From contig NMRB01002334.1 in the NCBI GenBank assembly GCA_002633025.1, positions 48,093 through 112,092 of the forward strand: a stretch of 64,000 bases of DNA, given 5' to 3'. Made by a program: the position numbers and the translations under genes. A model generated the notes under the pieces. It saw only the letters and a program-made list of their open reading frames with translations, searched no databases and had not been told where the DNA came from. Each line of letters begins with the position of its first letter. Positions within the stretch are counted from its first letter, which is position 1. This document shows, one piece after another, positions 21,201-33,200 of the stretch. Origin of the DNA: Notospermus geniculatus (lineage: Eukaryota; Nemertea; Pilidiophora; Heteronemertea; Lineidae).

Positions 21201-24200
21201 TTGTAGCTTGTGCCTTTGCAAGGGCAAGTAAAAAACTCCATCCAAGTGAGGAACATGAGTAGCTTGAAATGGCCTCTTTCGTATTTACTTTGGCTTCAAC
21301 CCCTGATGGAAAAAATAAAAAACCGGTCATCAAATTGTAATACAAATACCAGTCACATATGGACTGGTCCCAAAAATACACTCAGTTCGATTTAAGATCG
21401 TAGATGACGGTATTTGTGAAGTTGGAGGGTGTCAAGTGGGATATTAATATTATTTTTTATATCAATTACGTGGTTTCAGTATTGCATGTTTGTAATAATT
21501 TTAGTATAAAGAAATATGGAATAATTACAGTTTTTCAAAAATCCTTTGTCATAAAATGGTTTCTTTTTGTTTTATCTAATTTCTTATATTTTTGTGTACA
21601 ACGGATATCTTCTGCAAAATTTTTTTAAATTTATTTTTATTTCATCCCAAGCTCTTCATGTCCATCACATGGGACAGTAAGCCGTGGTGCCTTATACCTT
21701 GTGCCTTTGCAAGGGCAAGTAAAAGACCCCATCCAAGTCCAAGTGAGGAACATGAGTAGCTTGAGATGGCCTCTTCCATACTTACCAGGGCCAATAATGT
21801 TTTGGTTTCAACCTCTGATGGAAAAAATCAAAAACTGGCCATTAAATTTTAATACAAATACCAGTCACATATGGACTGGTCCCAAAAATTGATTTTGAAA
21901 CTTTATTCACAAATTTGTGAAGTTGGAGAGTGTCAAGAGGGATATTAATACTATTTTTTATATCAGTTACATGGTTTCTGTATTGAATGTTTGTAATATG
22001 TTTAGTTTAAAGAAATATGGAATAATTACAGTTTTTCAAAAATCCTTGATCATAAAATGGTTTTTTTTTGTTTTATCTAATTTCTTATAGTTTTGTTTAC
22101 AACAGATTTCTTCTGCAAATATTTATTTCTATTTCATCCCAAGCTCTTCACGTTCGTCGCACAGGACAGTAAGCCTTGGTGCCTTTACAAGGGCAAGTAA
22201 AAGACCCATCCAAGTGCGGAACATGAGTAGATTGAGATGGCGTCTTCCGTACATACCAAGGCCAATAATGCTATGGCTTCGGCCCTGATGGAAAAATCTA
22301 ATACGTCAAAAACAATACAAATACCAGTCACAAATGGACTGGTCACAAAAATTGAATACAACAGTATTTAAAACAGGATAATGTGTTGGCGGCGTCAAGT
22401 GTGATAAAGTATATTAGTATTATTTTTTATATCAATTATGTGGTTTCTGTAATGAATCTTTGTAATATTTTTTAAGTATAAAGTACCGTATTTTTCGGAC
22501 TATAAGGCGCAGCCTTTTTCCTTGAAGAAGGGTCTAAAATTGGGGGTGCGCCTTATAGGGTGGTGCGCCTTATCTGCGGATCCAGTCTGACAATTTGATC
22601 AGAAGTGTCAAGACACTGACGAACCCAAGCATTCAAGCATGCATGGATGCATGCAAGCCAAAGTCATTGTCACAGTGACAGTGCTGGTTGACAGATGATG
22701 AAGTGAACTGTGAACTGATGAAGTTTCAGTTAGGCCTAATTTGTCACAACAAGCTAAGAAATCATACAACCAGATCCATCAGTACCAACAGCAGAATTGC
22801 AGATGTCAATGGGTTCAAACAAGACAATCAGACCCTGTAATTGTCTTGGCTGTTGTTGGGTCAATGCACACTGAGCAGCCATGCATTGTATGTGTATAAT
22901 ATGCACTGACAGGACTGCGCCTTATAGGGAGGTGCGCCTTATGTATGGATTTCATCAGAGATTTTTGGTGAAATTGGGGGTGCGCCTTATAGTCAGGTGC
23001 GCCCTATAGTCAGGTGCGCCCTATAGTCAGGAAAATACGGTAATAAGGAATAATTACAGTTTTTCAAAAATCCTTGATCATAAAATGGTTTATTTTTGTT
23101 GTATCTAATTTCTTATATTTTTGTTTAGAATGGATTTCTTCTGCAAATATTTTTTTTAAATTTTTTATTTCTTCCGCTGCTCTTCATGTCCTTTGCATGG
23201 GACAGTATATAAGCCGTGGTGCCTTGTACCTTGTGCCTTTGCAAGGGCAAGTAAGACCTCATCCAAGTGAGGAACATGAGTAGATTGAGATGGCGTCTTC
23301 CGTACATACCAAGGCCAATAATGCTCTGGCTTCGGCCCTGATGGAAGAATCTAATAGGTCAAAAACAATACAAATACCAGTCACATATATGGACTGGTCC
23401 CAAAAAGTGTATATTAACAACAGTGTTTGAAACTTGATGATGTGTTGTCGGGTCAAGTGGGATAAAGTATATTAGTATTATCAATTATGTGGTTTCTGTA
23501 ATGAATCTTTGTAATATTTTTTTAAGTATAAAGTAATAAGGAATAATTACAGTTTTTCAAAAATCCTTTGTCATAAAATGGTTTATTTTTGTTTTATCTA
23601 ATTTCTTATATTTTTGTTTGGAATGGATTTCTTCTGCAAATATTTTTTTTTTAAATTTCTTCCGCTGCTCTTCATGTCCTTTGCATGGGACAGTAAGCCA
23701 TGGTGCCTTGTACCTTGTGCCTTTGCAAGTAAAAGATCCCATTCAAGGTGGAGGAACATGAGTAGACTCTTCCATACTTACCAGGGGCCATACTTTATCT
23801 TCTGCCCTGACAGAAAAAATCCATGTAATACAGTACAGAATTGACCCCCCCCCTTCAAAATCAAATACAAATACATGAACCCGTGACCTCATGGTGACAA
23901 GGATTGACGTTTCCACTGTACCAGTTGGACAACCCATGTGTTTTCACTGTTTATTTTCTTCCTAACAGGGACTGAAAGCGCGAGGTAATGTTGAAGACTG
24001 GCTTGGAAAAGTCGAGGAAGCCATGTTTAATAATCTACGGCGTCTCGTTAAAGAGGCCATGAAAGATTACGAACGACGAGATCGTGAGGAATGGGTCACA
24101 TGTCATGCATCGCAGATCGTCCTGACGGTCGCGCAGATGATGTGGTGTCGCGATATCACGGAGATACTCGAGGCGGATTTTGATCGCGTGCAGGGGATGG

Positions 24201-27200
24201 CTGACTATGAGCAGAAATGCTTCCAGGTGAGTTGTCCTGGACTGGTNNNNNNNNNNNNNNNNNNNNNNNNNNNNNNNNNNNNNNNNNNNNNNNNNNNNNN
24301 NNNNNNNNNNNNNNNNNNNNNNNNNNNNNNNNNNNNNNNNNNNNNNNNNNNNNNNNNNNNNNNNNNNNNNNNNNNNNNNNNNNNNNNNNNNNNNNNNNNN
24401 NNNNNNNNNNNNNNNNNNNNNNNNNNNNNNNNNNNNNNNNNNNNNNNNNNNNNNNNNNNNNNNNNNNNNNNNNNNNNNNNNNNNNNNNNNNNNNNNNNNN
24501 NNNNNNNNNNNNNNNNNNNNNNNNNNNNNNNNNNNNNNNNNNNNNNNNNNNNNNNNNNNNNNNNNNNNNNNNNNNNNNNNNNNNNNNNTCAACCATAGAA
24601 AACTATGGGCAACTCAACCATAGAAAACTATGGGCAACTCAACCATAGAAAACTATGGGCAACTCAACCATAGAAAACTATGGGCAACTCAACCATAGAA
24701 AACTATGGGCAAATCAACCATAGAAAACTATGGGCAACTCAACCATAGAAAACTATGGGCAGTTGTTTGTGTCACTGAAGAAGGGGGCGCTGTAAAGGAA
24801 ACCAACATTGGTGAACTGCCCATTGAGATCTAACTCACACGAGAAAGCTCTCACGTGGAAGAGCTCCTTTAGATTACAGGCTAGAAAAAGATACAATGCC
24901 GGTGTAAACCACAAGATATCCAACATAGAGCACAGAGAACGACACACAAAATGATAAAATATCTATAAGTCTTCTATATCTAAGGGTCTTCCTCAGCACT
25001 TTCTAGTAGAGATCCCAGAAGTAAATTTACTTTTGGTGTAAACCACAAGGGCTGAAAAGATTTCCTGCAGTTTACATGTCCAGCAGCTGGTCCACTGCTC
25101 GTCAGTCTCCTCCTTATCACCTTCCCAGGTCAAATTTTCACCTCCGTATTTTATTTTTCCTCCCAGATTTTAGCCAAGACTCTCACAAATCTTCACGCCG
25201 CGGGCCTAGCGTCCGAAAACGCCTTCTATCAACCTGTCCATCAATTCACTCTGAATCCCAAGTCGATCACGATGGGGGAGCTGTACGGTGAAGTCAACAA
25301 ACTAACACTAGAATGGCACGACGGACTGATGGCCACAACCATCCGTGTGGCTGTTCAGGTATGTAGTCTCGGGACAAAACCAGTCGAAGGTGAGCCACAA
25401 CGAACTATTGAAAAGATGACACCAGAAGAGAATGGAAGAAATAGATTATTTCAGATTTCATAACAGGCAGACAATATTGAAACTGACAAACACTTGGTCT
25501 CAACCTGCCAAGCTAAGAGCGACATGCGACTCGTTTTGCTGTGGAGGGTCACATATGGCCCAGGTTGGATTTGAACCTGGGACGTCAGGTGGTCTGGGGC
25601 CCAGTGACACAGAGCAAGTGCATGGGCCTTGCGTTCAACGTCAAGAGGTCGCGGGTGCAAACCCCACCGACTCGCTCTTGATTGTTTTATTCCCTTTTCA
25701 TCCAGGACACGACCGAGGACCACCAATGGGTCATCTGTGACGGCCCCGTCGACGCCCTCTGGATTGAAAACATGAACACCGTCCTCGACGACAACAAAAT
25801 GTTGTGTCTGGCGAACTCGGAGAGAATCAAACTGACCAACTACATCCATATGTTGTTTGAGGTGCAGGATCTCGCTGTCGCCTCTCCTGCCACGGTCAGC
25901 AGGTGAGTTAATTAGCTCATTAACGCCTTCACTTCTAATTAACATCAAAATGAGACTTCAAACTACCTATTTGATTGTAAAATAACGTAGAAAACTGCCT
26001 AATTAATTGTAAAATGGGGCCAAAATCTACATCATTAATTGTAAAATGAGGACGAAAACTGCCTAATTGTAGAAATGAGGCTATAAATCATCTAATTAAT
26101 TGCAAAATGGGGACAAAACTACCTAATTAATTGTAAAATGAAGCTGAAAACTGTCTAATTACTTGTAAAATGAGGCTGAAATCTGCTTAATTATCGGTAA
26201 TTGTAAAGTGATGCTGAAAACTGCCTACATGTAATTACTTGCAAAATGAGGCTGAAATCTGCCTAATTAATTGTAAAACAAAGCTGAAAGCTTACTTTGC
26301 TCACCGTATTGTTGGTTTATTTCAGATGTGGCATGGTGTACGTCGACCCGGATGAGCTCAAATGGATGCCGTACGTCCAAACTTGGATGGAGACAAACAT
26401 CAAGAAGAAACTGAAGAGTGAAGAAACACAGGAGTACATCATGGAGCTGTTCAGTAAATACGTTGAGGACGGGCTGAGGTTTGTCCAGAAGAAATGCGTC
26501 CAAGCAATAAACCAGGTAGTTATCTGCATATCTGGGGAGTGCGGTGGCATAATGGTTAGGGCTGTGGACTCGTGATCGGAAGGTCATGGGTTCGATCCCC
26601 GGCCGTGCCACTCTGTAACTCTCGACTGGCCTGAAATGTCCATCGTGTGCGCTATATTGTGGCTGCCCTTTGGTTTCTACAGAAAGGTTTCTGAAGTGCT
26701 TAGAGAGTGTAATACGCTATGAAGCGTGTAAGAACTCACCANACTGGGACGCCTTCGACACGTTCCTCCGCAACCAATTTGAAGATAATGGTGACGCGAA
26801 ACTCCCATCAGGTGGCGACGTGTGGTCGTGCTTCGTCGATCTCGAGACCCGCCGCATGGAATCATGGGAAAGGATCGTGCCGCACTTTAAGTATAACAAG
26901 GAGACGCCGTTCTTTGAGATGCTCGTCCCGACGATGGATACCGTGCGGTACGGATACCTCTTGGAGAAGATGCTGGCAGCTCATCGTTCTGTCCTCTTCA
27001 CGGGTGAGATTGAAGCACTTTTTAAAGCACTTTCCACAGTCTCAAAGTGCTTCAGGTTCTTAAATACTCCACTCTCTCCAGGAACCTTCCTGGGAAAATC
27101 AGGGAGCACCTACATGTATGGAGGTAGACTGAATGAGCTGCTCCTTGAGTTCCCCAGAAAGGTTTCTGGAGAGACTGGGGTAATAATGTGAAGCGCTTTG

Positions 27201-30200
27201 AGACTGTACAGTATTACAACTGGTCTGAAAGGATCAAGTGATGTGCTGAATGAGCTGCTCCTTGAGTTCCCCAGGAAGGTTTCTGGAGAGACTTAAGTAA
27301 TAAAAAGCCCTTGGAATCTTGACTGTGGTTGTCTTTCAGGTAACACTGGTGTCGGTAAATCCGTCATCGCTCGTGGTCTTTTGAACGGGATCGCCGACAA
27401 GGCTAACTACGTTCCCGTCTTCATCAATTTCTCGGCCCAGACGAGTTCGCAGCGGACGCAGGAAATGGTGGAAGGAAAACTGGAGAAGAAGAGGAAAACT
27501 ATATATGGTAAGAAAACTATCGGGAGAAACTTTACGCTCTCACTATACCGATGTACATTTTGTGCAATTTGAAAACAAGTAAAGAAAGGCCATCTTTGAA
27601 GAGCAGATTTTGACCGAATTTCTCTTTCCGTTTTGTAGGCGCACCTGAAGGGAAACGTGTCATCATCTTCGTCGACGATCTAAACATGCCCAAACTCGAC
27701 ACGTACGGCTCCCAACCACCGATAGAACTTTTACGACAATATCAAGATTTCGGCGGTTTCTACGACCGTGATAAGCTGTTCTGGAAACAGATTCGAGACA
27801 TGACGATCTGTGCCGCTTGCGCGCCGCCTGGCGGCGGTCGTAATCCCGTCACACCGCGTCTGATTCGGCATTTCTCTATGTTCTGTCTGCCGCCTCCGTC
27901 GGAGCACAGCTTGAAGCATATGTTCATGGTGAGTGGTCTTTCTCCGTAAGGAAGGGTGATGCGAAAACAGGGGTGGAAGAACAGGATCTTATAGGCCTTG
28001 TCTCATTTGATTATGTTCTCGTGTGTTTCTTTCAGGCTATTCTCCAAGGTTTCCTCACAGACTTCCCGCACAAAGTACGCCAGTGCGCCGAGCCGATCGT
28101 AGCGGCCGCCGTCGAGATCTACGGCAGAATGAGCACCGATCTTTTACCAACACCAGCCAAGTCACATTACGTCTTCAATCTTCGGGATCTGTCAAAGTGT
28201 ATTCAAGGTAAATAATTTCTTCCTTTTCATCTCTTATTTCTGCCTGTCGTTATGACCTCTGTATTATACATGCGCCGGTCACCCGTCCACATAGTGATCA
28301 ATCTCAACGTTGCTTAACTTCTAGCGCTGAGGCCAACGCGCTAACCACTAGGCCAGAAAGGAAATCCTCCATGGCCAGCGGGTTAAGCCGTGCCATATAG
28401 TAGCTGCAAGGGCTCAATGCACTGTCTTCCCCTTCGGACAGAAATAACTCGTCCTTGAGTCACTTAGCGCCACTCTGGGTCTCAGTGCTGAACTTCACTT
28501 CCAGATTCGATTGGGAAGCTTTACCAGATGTGTTACATGTGCCGGTCACCCATCCAAGTGCTGACCATGCTAACTTCTAGCTTGGAGGCCAACAAGCCAA
28601 CCACTGGGCCATTTAAGGAAATCCTCCATGACTGGCGGGTTAAGCTGTGTCATAATTGGCGGTACATCCTGTATTACTGCGGCAAATTGTCGAATTCAAC
28701 CATTCAATCGCCAAATTTTTCTTCTTAGGTGTCCTTCAGGCCGATCCAGGCTGTATCCGTGACAACAAACAAATATGGCGGCTGTTCTGTCACGAGGCGC
28801 AGCGTGTCTTCCACGATCGTCTAATCAATAATGAAGACAAGTTCTTCTTCCATCAGATCATGGCTGAGATGGCGAGCAAACATTTTGGAGAGGTGAGGAA
28901 TTAAAGTTTTATAGACCGTTTTCAAATTGACATAAACGACAAAGATCTGCGCACTTTCGCCAAAATCTCAACCACAACCTTGGTCTGAAACTGAATGACG
29001 TAACGCAGAGAACCCCACGACAGTGACGTCAAAGACATTGCGTCAGAGTCGACCATTGCTGAATCATGGATGGCGTCACGTCAGCCGGTTTCGTATCGAG
29101 GTTCTGTTTGAGATTTTGGCGAAAGTGTGCAGATCTGCGAATTCGAGAATCATCTACACAGCACTTTCCACTGTAATACAGTCTCAAGGCGCTTCACATT
29201 ATTACCCCACTCTCTCCAGAAACCTTTCTGGGGAACTCAAGGAGCAGCTCATAATTATCATTTTCTTGCGCACAATGAATACGACATCAACCCGCAATGT
29301 TTGTATGATTCACCGCAGTATTCCGTCAAGTAATTTTCCTACCTCCATTTCAGACCGTTGAACCCGAATCCTTCGTCACACACCCGATCATCTTCGGCGA
29401 CTTTATCAAGATGGGTGCCAACAAGGAAGACAAACTTTACGAAGAACTGAGTGACATCAACAAGGTGAAGAGCGTCCTCGCGGATTATCTCGATGATTTG
29501 AATATGACCTCGTCGAAGGAGATGCGATTGGTGTTTTTCATGGACGCCGTGGAACACGTGTCGCGGATCGCTCGAATGATTCGCCAGCAGAGAGGGAACG
29601 CACTATTGGTTGGCGTCGGTGGTACGGGAAAGCAGTCGCTGACAAGGTAAGAGGCAGATTTTGAAGCTCTCTCTTTCAGATGTCTCAAACATGTTGCGTG
29701 TTTACATACATTTTGACTGGAGAACTGCCCCCTAATTCTTTCAGTCGTTGAGAGCACAAAGTGGTGACTTGACAAAAATCTGAACCTGTGGCCTCGGTCA
29801 TGACTTATTACTGTACAACCACCCCGCTCATATTAGTGGTAGATTTCTTTGAAGTACCCCACTCAACAATTTATAATTCCCTTGGCAGCGGGGGCAAAAT
29901 GAAGCGCCACCTAACATTCCCCACTTTTGTTTTTTAGACTCGCCGCCCACATGTGCGGCTACCAGTGTTTCCAAATCGAGTTATCCCGAGGTTACGACTA
30001 CGCCGCCTTCCATGAAGACTTAAAGAAACTCTACGACATGGCTGCCGCCAAAAACCAAGACACAGTCTTCCTCTTCACAGGTAATCTTCACCAACGTCTG
30101 CCAAAAGATTTTTGGCAAATGAGCGGAGAAATTTTGAAAACATCTGAACGAATCTTCTTTGGTTTGTTATAATGTATGAATTTTCTTCAAATATTTCTGA

Positions 30201-33200
30201 GAAAAATGTGACTAAAGGCCTGTCTTTGCATAATTTGCACGTTTATGTCATTCTTTGCCATGGAAACCTAACAGTTTCGAAAACATTTGAACAACTTTTC
30301 TTCAGATTCAAAAAATGTACAAGTCTTCTTCAAATACTTTCAATAAACTCCCCTTTGTTTTGAGAAATACACACCTAAAGGTAACGTCTGCTTTCAAATC
30401 CAGATACTCAGATTGTCGTTGAAGAGTTCTTGGAGGACATTAACAATATCCTGAATTCCGGCGAGGTGCCGAATTTGTTCGAAGCCGATGAATTCGAACG
30501 TTTGATTATCGCGTGCCGCCCTGGTGCAAAGGAGGCTGGGATACCAGAAGGGAACCGTGACGCCATCTGGGAATTCTGCGTCAATCGTGTGAAGTAAGTA
30601 AACAAACAATGTACAGTTGAAATGTGATCTTTTGAACATTGAATCGCGAGCTGGTGCCAAATATGGCAAGGCGCGAATGTGGTAGATGGCGCCACCTACC
30701 AGTGGCATGATCTCAACGTAATACATTCTGACCATTTTTTTTCAATTTCTTCAGAAACAACCTCCACATCGTGCTGTGTATGAGTCCCGTCGGGAGTGCC
30801 TTCCGGTCGCGATGTCGTATGTTCCCGTCTCTGGTCAACTGCTGTACTATTGATTGGTTCATTGAGTGGCCACGAGAGGCGCTGCTTGGCGTGTCGCGAT
30901 CATCGTTCGAACATATCGACCTCGGAGATGAATCCCTTAGGGTAAGGATATTTCCAATTTGGCGACTTGACGGCATAACTATATTACCTATGGCCTGTGT
31001 GAACAGGGGGGCCTGATCACCCTGGATCCCCCTCTGGACATGCACCTGCATCTTAAAATAAGAATTTTCATAAATTTTCCTTCCTTCTTGTCACAGGAGA
31101 AGGTCTCAGACATGTGCGTTGAGATCCACATGAGTGTCAGCTCAATGGCGGAGCGGTTCTACGCCGAGTTGAAGCGACGTTACTACACGACGCCGACCAG
31201 TTATCTCGAGTTGATCAACTTGTATTTGTCTATGCTGGGAGAGAAACGCAAGTAAGTCAGGCCAGCCTCGGCCAAGATTGCTGATTGCGGTAGATGGCGC
31301 TGTGCAAGAAACACGTGATGTCAACGGCGTCCCTGTATGATGTCACATCTGTGTTTATGGCATCGCCAGGCCGATGTGTAATCTAAAGGAGCTCTTTCAC
31401 GTGAGAGCTTTCTCGTGTGAGTTGGCTCTCAATGGGCAGTGGTTATCACATTCGCAGGTCCTGGTTTTGAATCCAGCCTTGGCCTTATGGGATTAATCAT
31501 CCCTGGCTCTTCAGTCCACTGCAAGTAAGCCATGGTGCCTTGTACCTTGTGTCTTTGGAAGGGCAAGTAAAAGACTCCATCCAAGTGAGGAACATGAGTA
31601 GCTTGAGATGGCCTCTTTCATACTTACCAGGGCCAATAATGCTATGGCTTCGGCCCTGATGGAAAAATCTAAATATACTTGTGGTTGTCTGTTGCAAAGT
31701 CTGCACAGGCATGGCACTTGGTGTTAATCCCTCAGTTTTCTAATGCCCCCCCCCCCAAATTTCGCGTGTGCATGTATTTTTGACCCTTTTCCGATTGTTC
31801 TCTTTCCAGGCAGCTGACGACCGCCCGTGACCGCGTCAAAAATGGTTTAAACAAGCTACTGGAAACCAACGACCTCGTCGACAAGATGCAGATCGAGTTG
31901 GTCGCCTTGGAGCCGGAATTGAAGAAAAAATCAGCAGATACGGAAATTCTGATGGAGAAACTCATCGTTGACCAGGAAAAGGCAGACGCCGTGCGAAAGA
32001 TCGTGAAGGAGGACGAGGCAACGGCGAAGGTCAAGGCTGAGGAGACGCAAGCGATTGCCGATGACGCACAGCGCGATTTGGACGAGGCGTTACCGGCGCT
32101 GGAGGCGGCCATAAAGGCCCTCGATTCCCTGGATAAGAATGATATCTCTGAGATCCGTGTGTTTACAAAACCGCCGGAGTTGGTGCAGACGGTCATGGAG
32201 GCGGTTTGTGTCCTCATGGGACAGAAGTAAGTGTTTGATTTGATGCTATGGCTCTGGCCCTAAAGCCCCGTTTATACAGAGCACGGTTTGCAGTGCGGCA
32301 TACGGTTACGGCCTGCAGAACGGGAATGCGGCTTGTCCGTTTTGTCGTTCCAACAGGATGCGGTGAAACGGGCGCGGTTTTCCCGATGAAACGGGAACGG
32401 TTTTCCCGCGTTGCGGCGACCGTACAGAAATTGCTGTGGAGGCATTCAATGTGGCGCGGCATCCTGACACCGGAATGGCGAGTGCGGTGGCCGCGGTCTG
32501 TATAAACAGTTATAAGAAAATACATTGAGGCATTCTGGATGGAAAACGCACCCCGGATGCCGGACCGCAAACCGTGCTCTGTATAAACGGGGCTTTATGG
32601 AAAAAACTGGCCCTCATTTAAAGGTCATCAGAAAGTAGAGGAATAATGGCGCTACGTATGAGTCTCTAAATTCCCGTTTTAATTTTCCACAATTTCAGGA
32701 CCGATTGGGCCTCGGCGAAGCTCCTCCTCAGCGACGGCGGTTTCCTGAAGAAACTCATGGACTATGACAAGGATAACATCCCCCCTGCCAAGTTGAAGGC
32801 CCTCGCTAAGTATATCAACAACCCTAAGTTTACAGCAGAAGCTGTCGGGAAGGTAAATAAACTGTTTTACTCCTTCCATGTTTGTGTTGTGTTCTGACGT
32901 GGCTTGTGAGCGTGCTGGCACAGGTTTGAATGTCTGACTCAAGACTGTGAGGAAGTGCGAAGGGGGTCCTCCCTCGTGTTGGAAATTCTGTAAAGTCTGC
33001 ACACCGAATATGCCATTTTCCAGCATTTCAGTCTTGAAAGTTGAATATGTCTTAAAAATTTCAGCTTGAAGTGATACAGGTTAAAATAATATGTGACCTG
33101 TGTGAGTAGAGGTCCTGGTCCCCCTGGACTGGACTCCACAACTGGGCCACTGCAGTTGCAGTTCGTTTGTGAATAAAGCTGAAGGTTTAAATTTTGCATG

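Larger units (their letters stand above)
20645..23830 (+). repeat. Five-unit tandem array with embedded SINE tails, intron 17
   Basis: Five units start at ACCAGTCACATAT-type words near 20669, 21349, 21861, 22324 and 23378. Each runs through ATCAATTACGTGGTTTCTGT, ATTACAGTTTTTCAAAAATC and TTTCTTCTGCAAATA into a family-A SINE tail (GGGACAGTAAGCC to GGCTTCGGCC). Base length is about 460-510 bp. Unit 1 is lengthened by the element at 20713-20902 and unit 4 by the element at 22486-23040. Confidence 0.85.

Noticed and set aside
24023-24648. Long open frames through the N run
   Set aside because: They are open only because N codons translate as X. The real coding part is exon 18 and ends at 24226.
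24227-25166. A natural dynein lacking AAA1
   Set aside because: Flanking exons are intact and in frame, and the loss coincides with an N run and a tandem array. Assembly loss is far more likely.
26536-26611. tRNA gene
   Set aside because: A and B boxes are present, but the acceptor stem has mismatches and wobble pairs and the anticodon arm is not convincing. It belongs with SINE heads.
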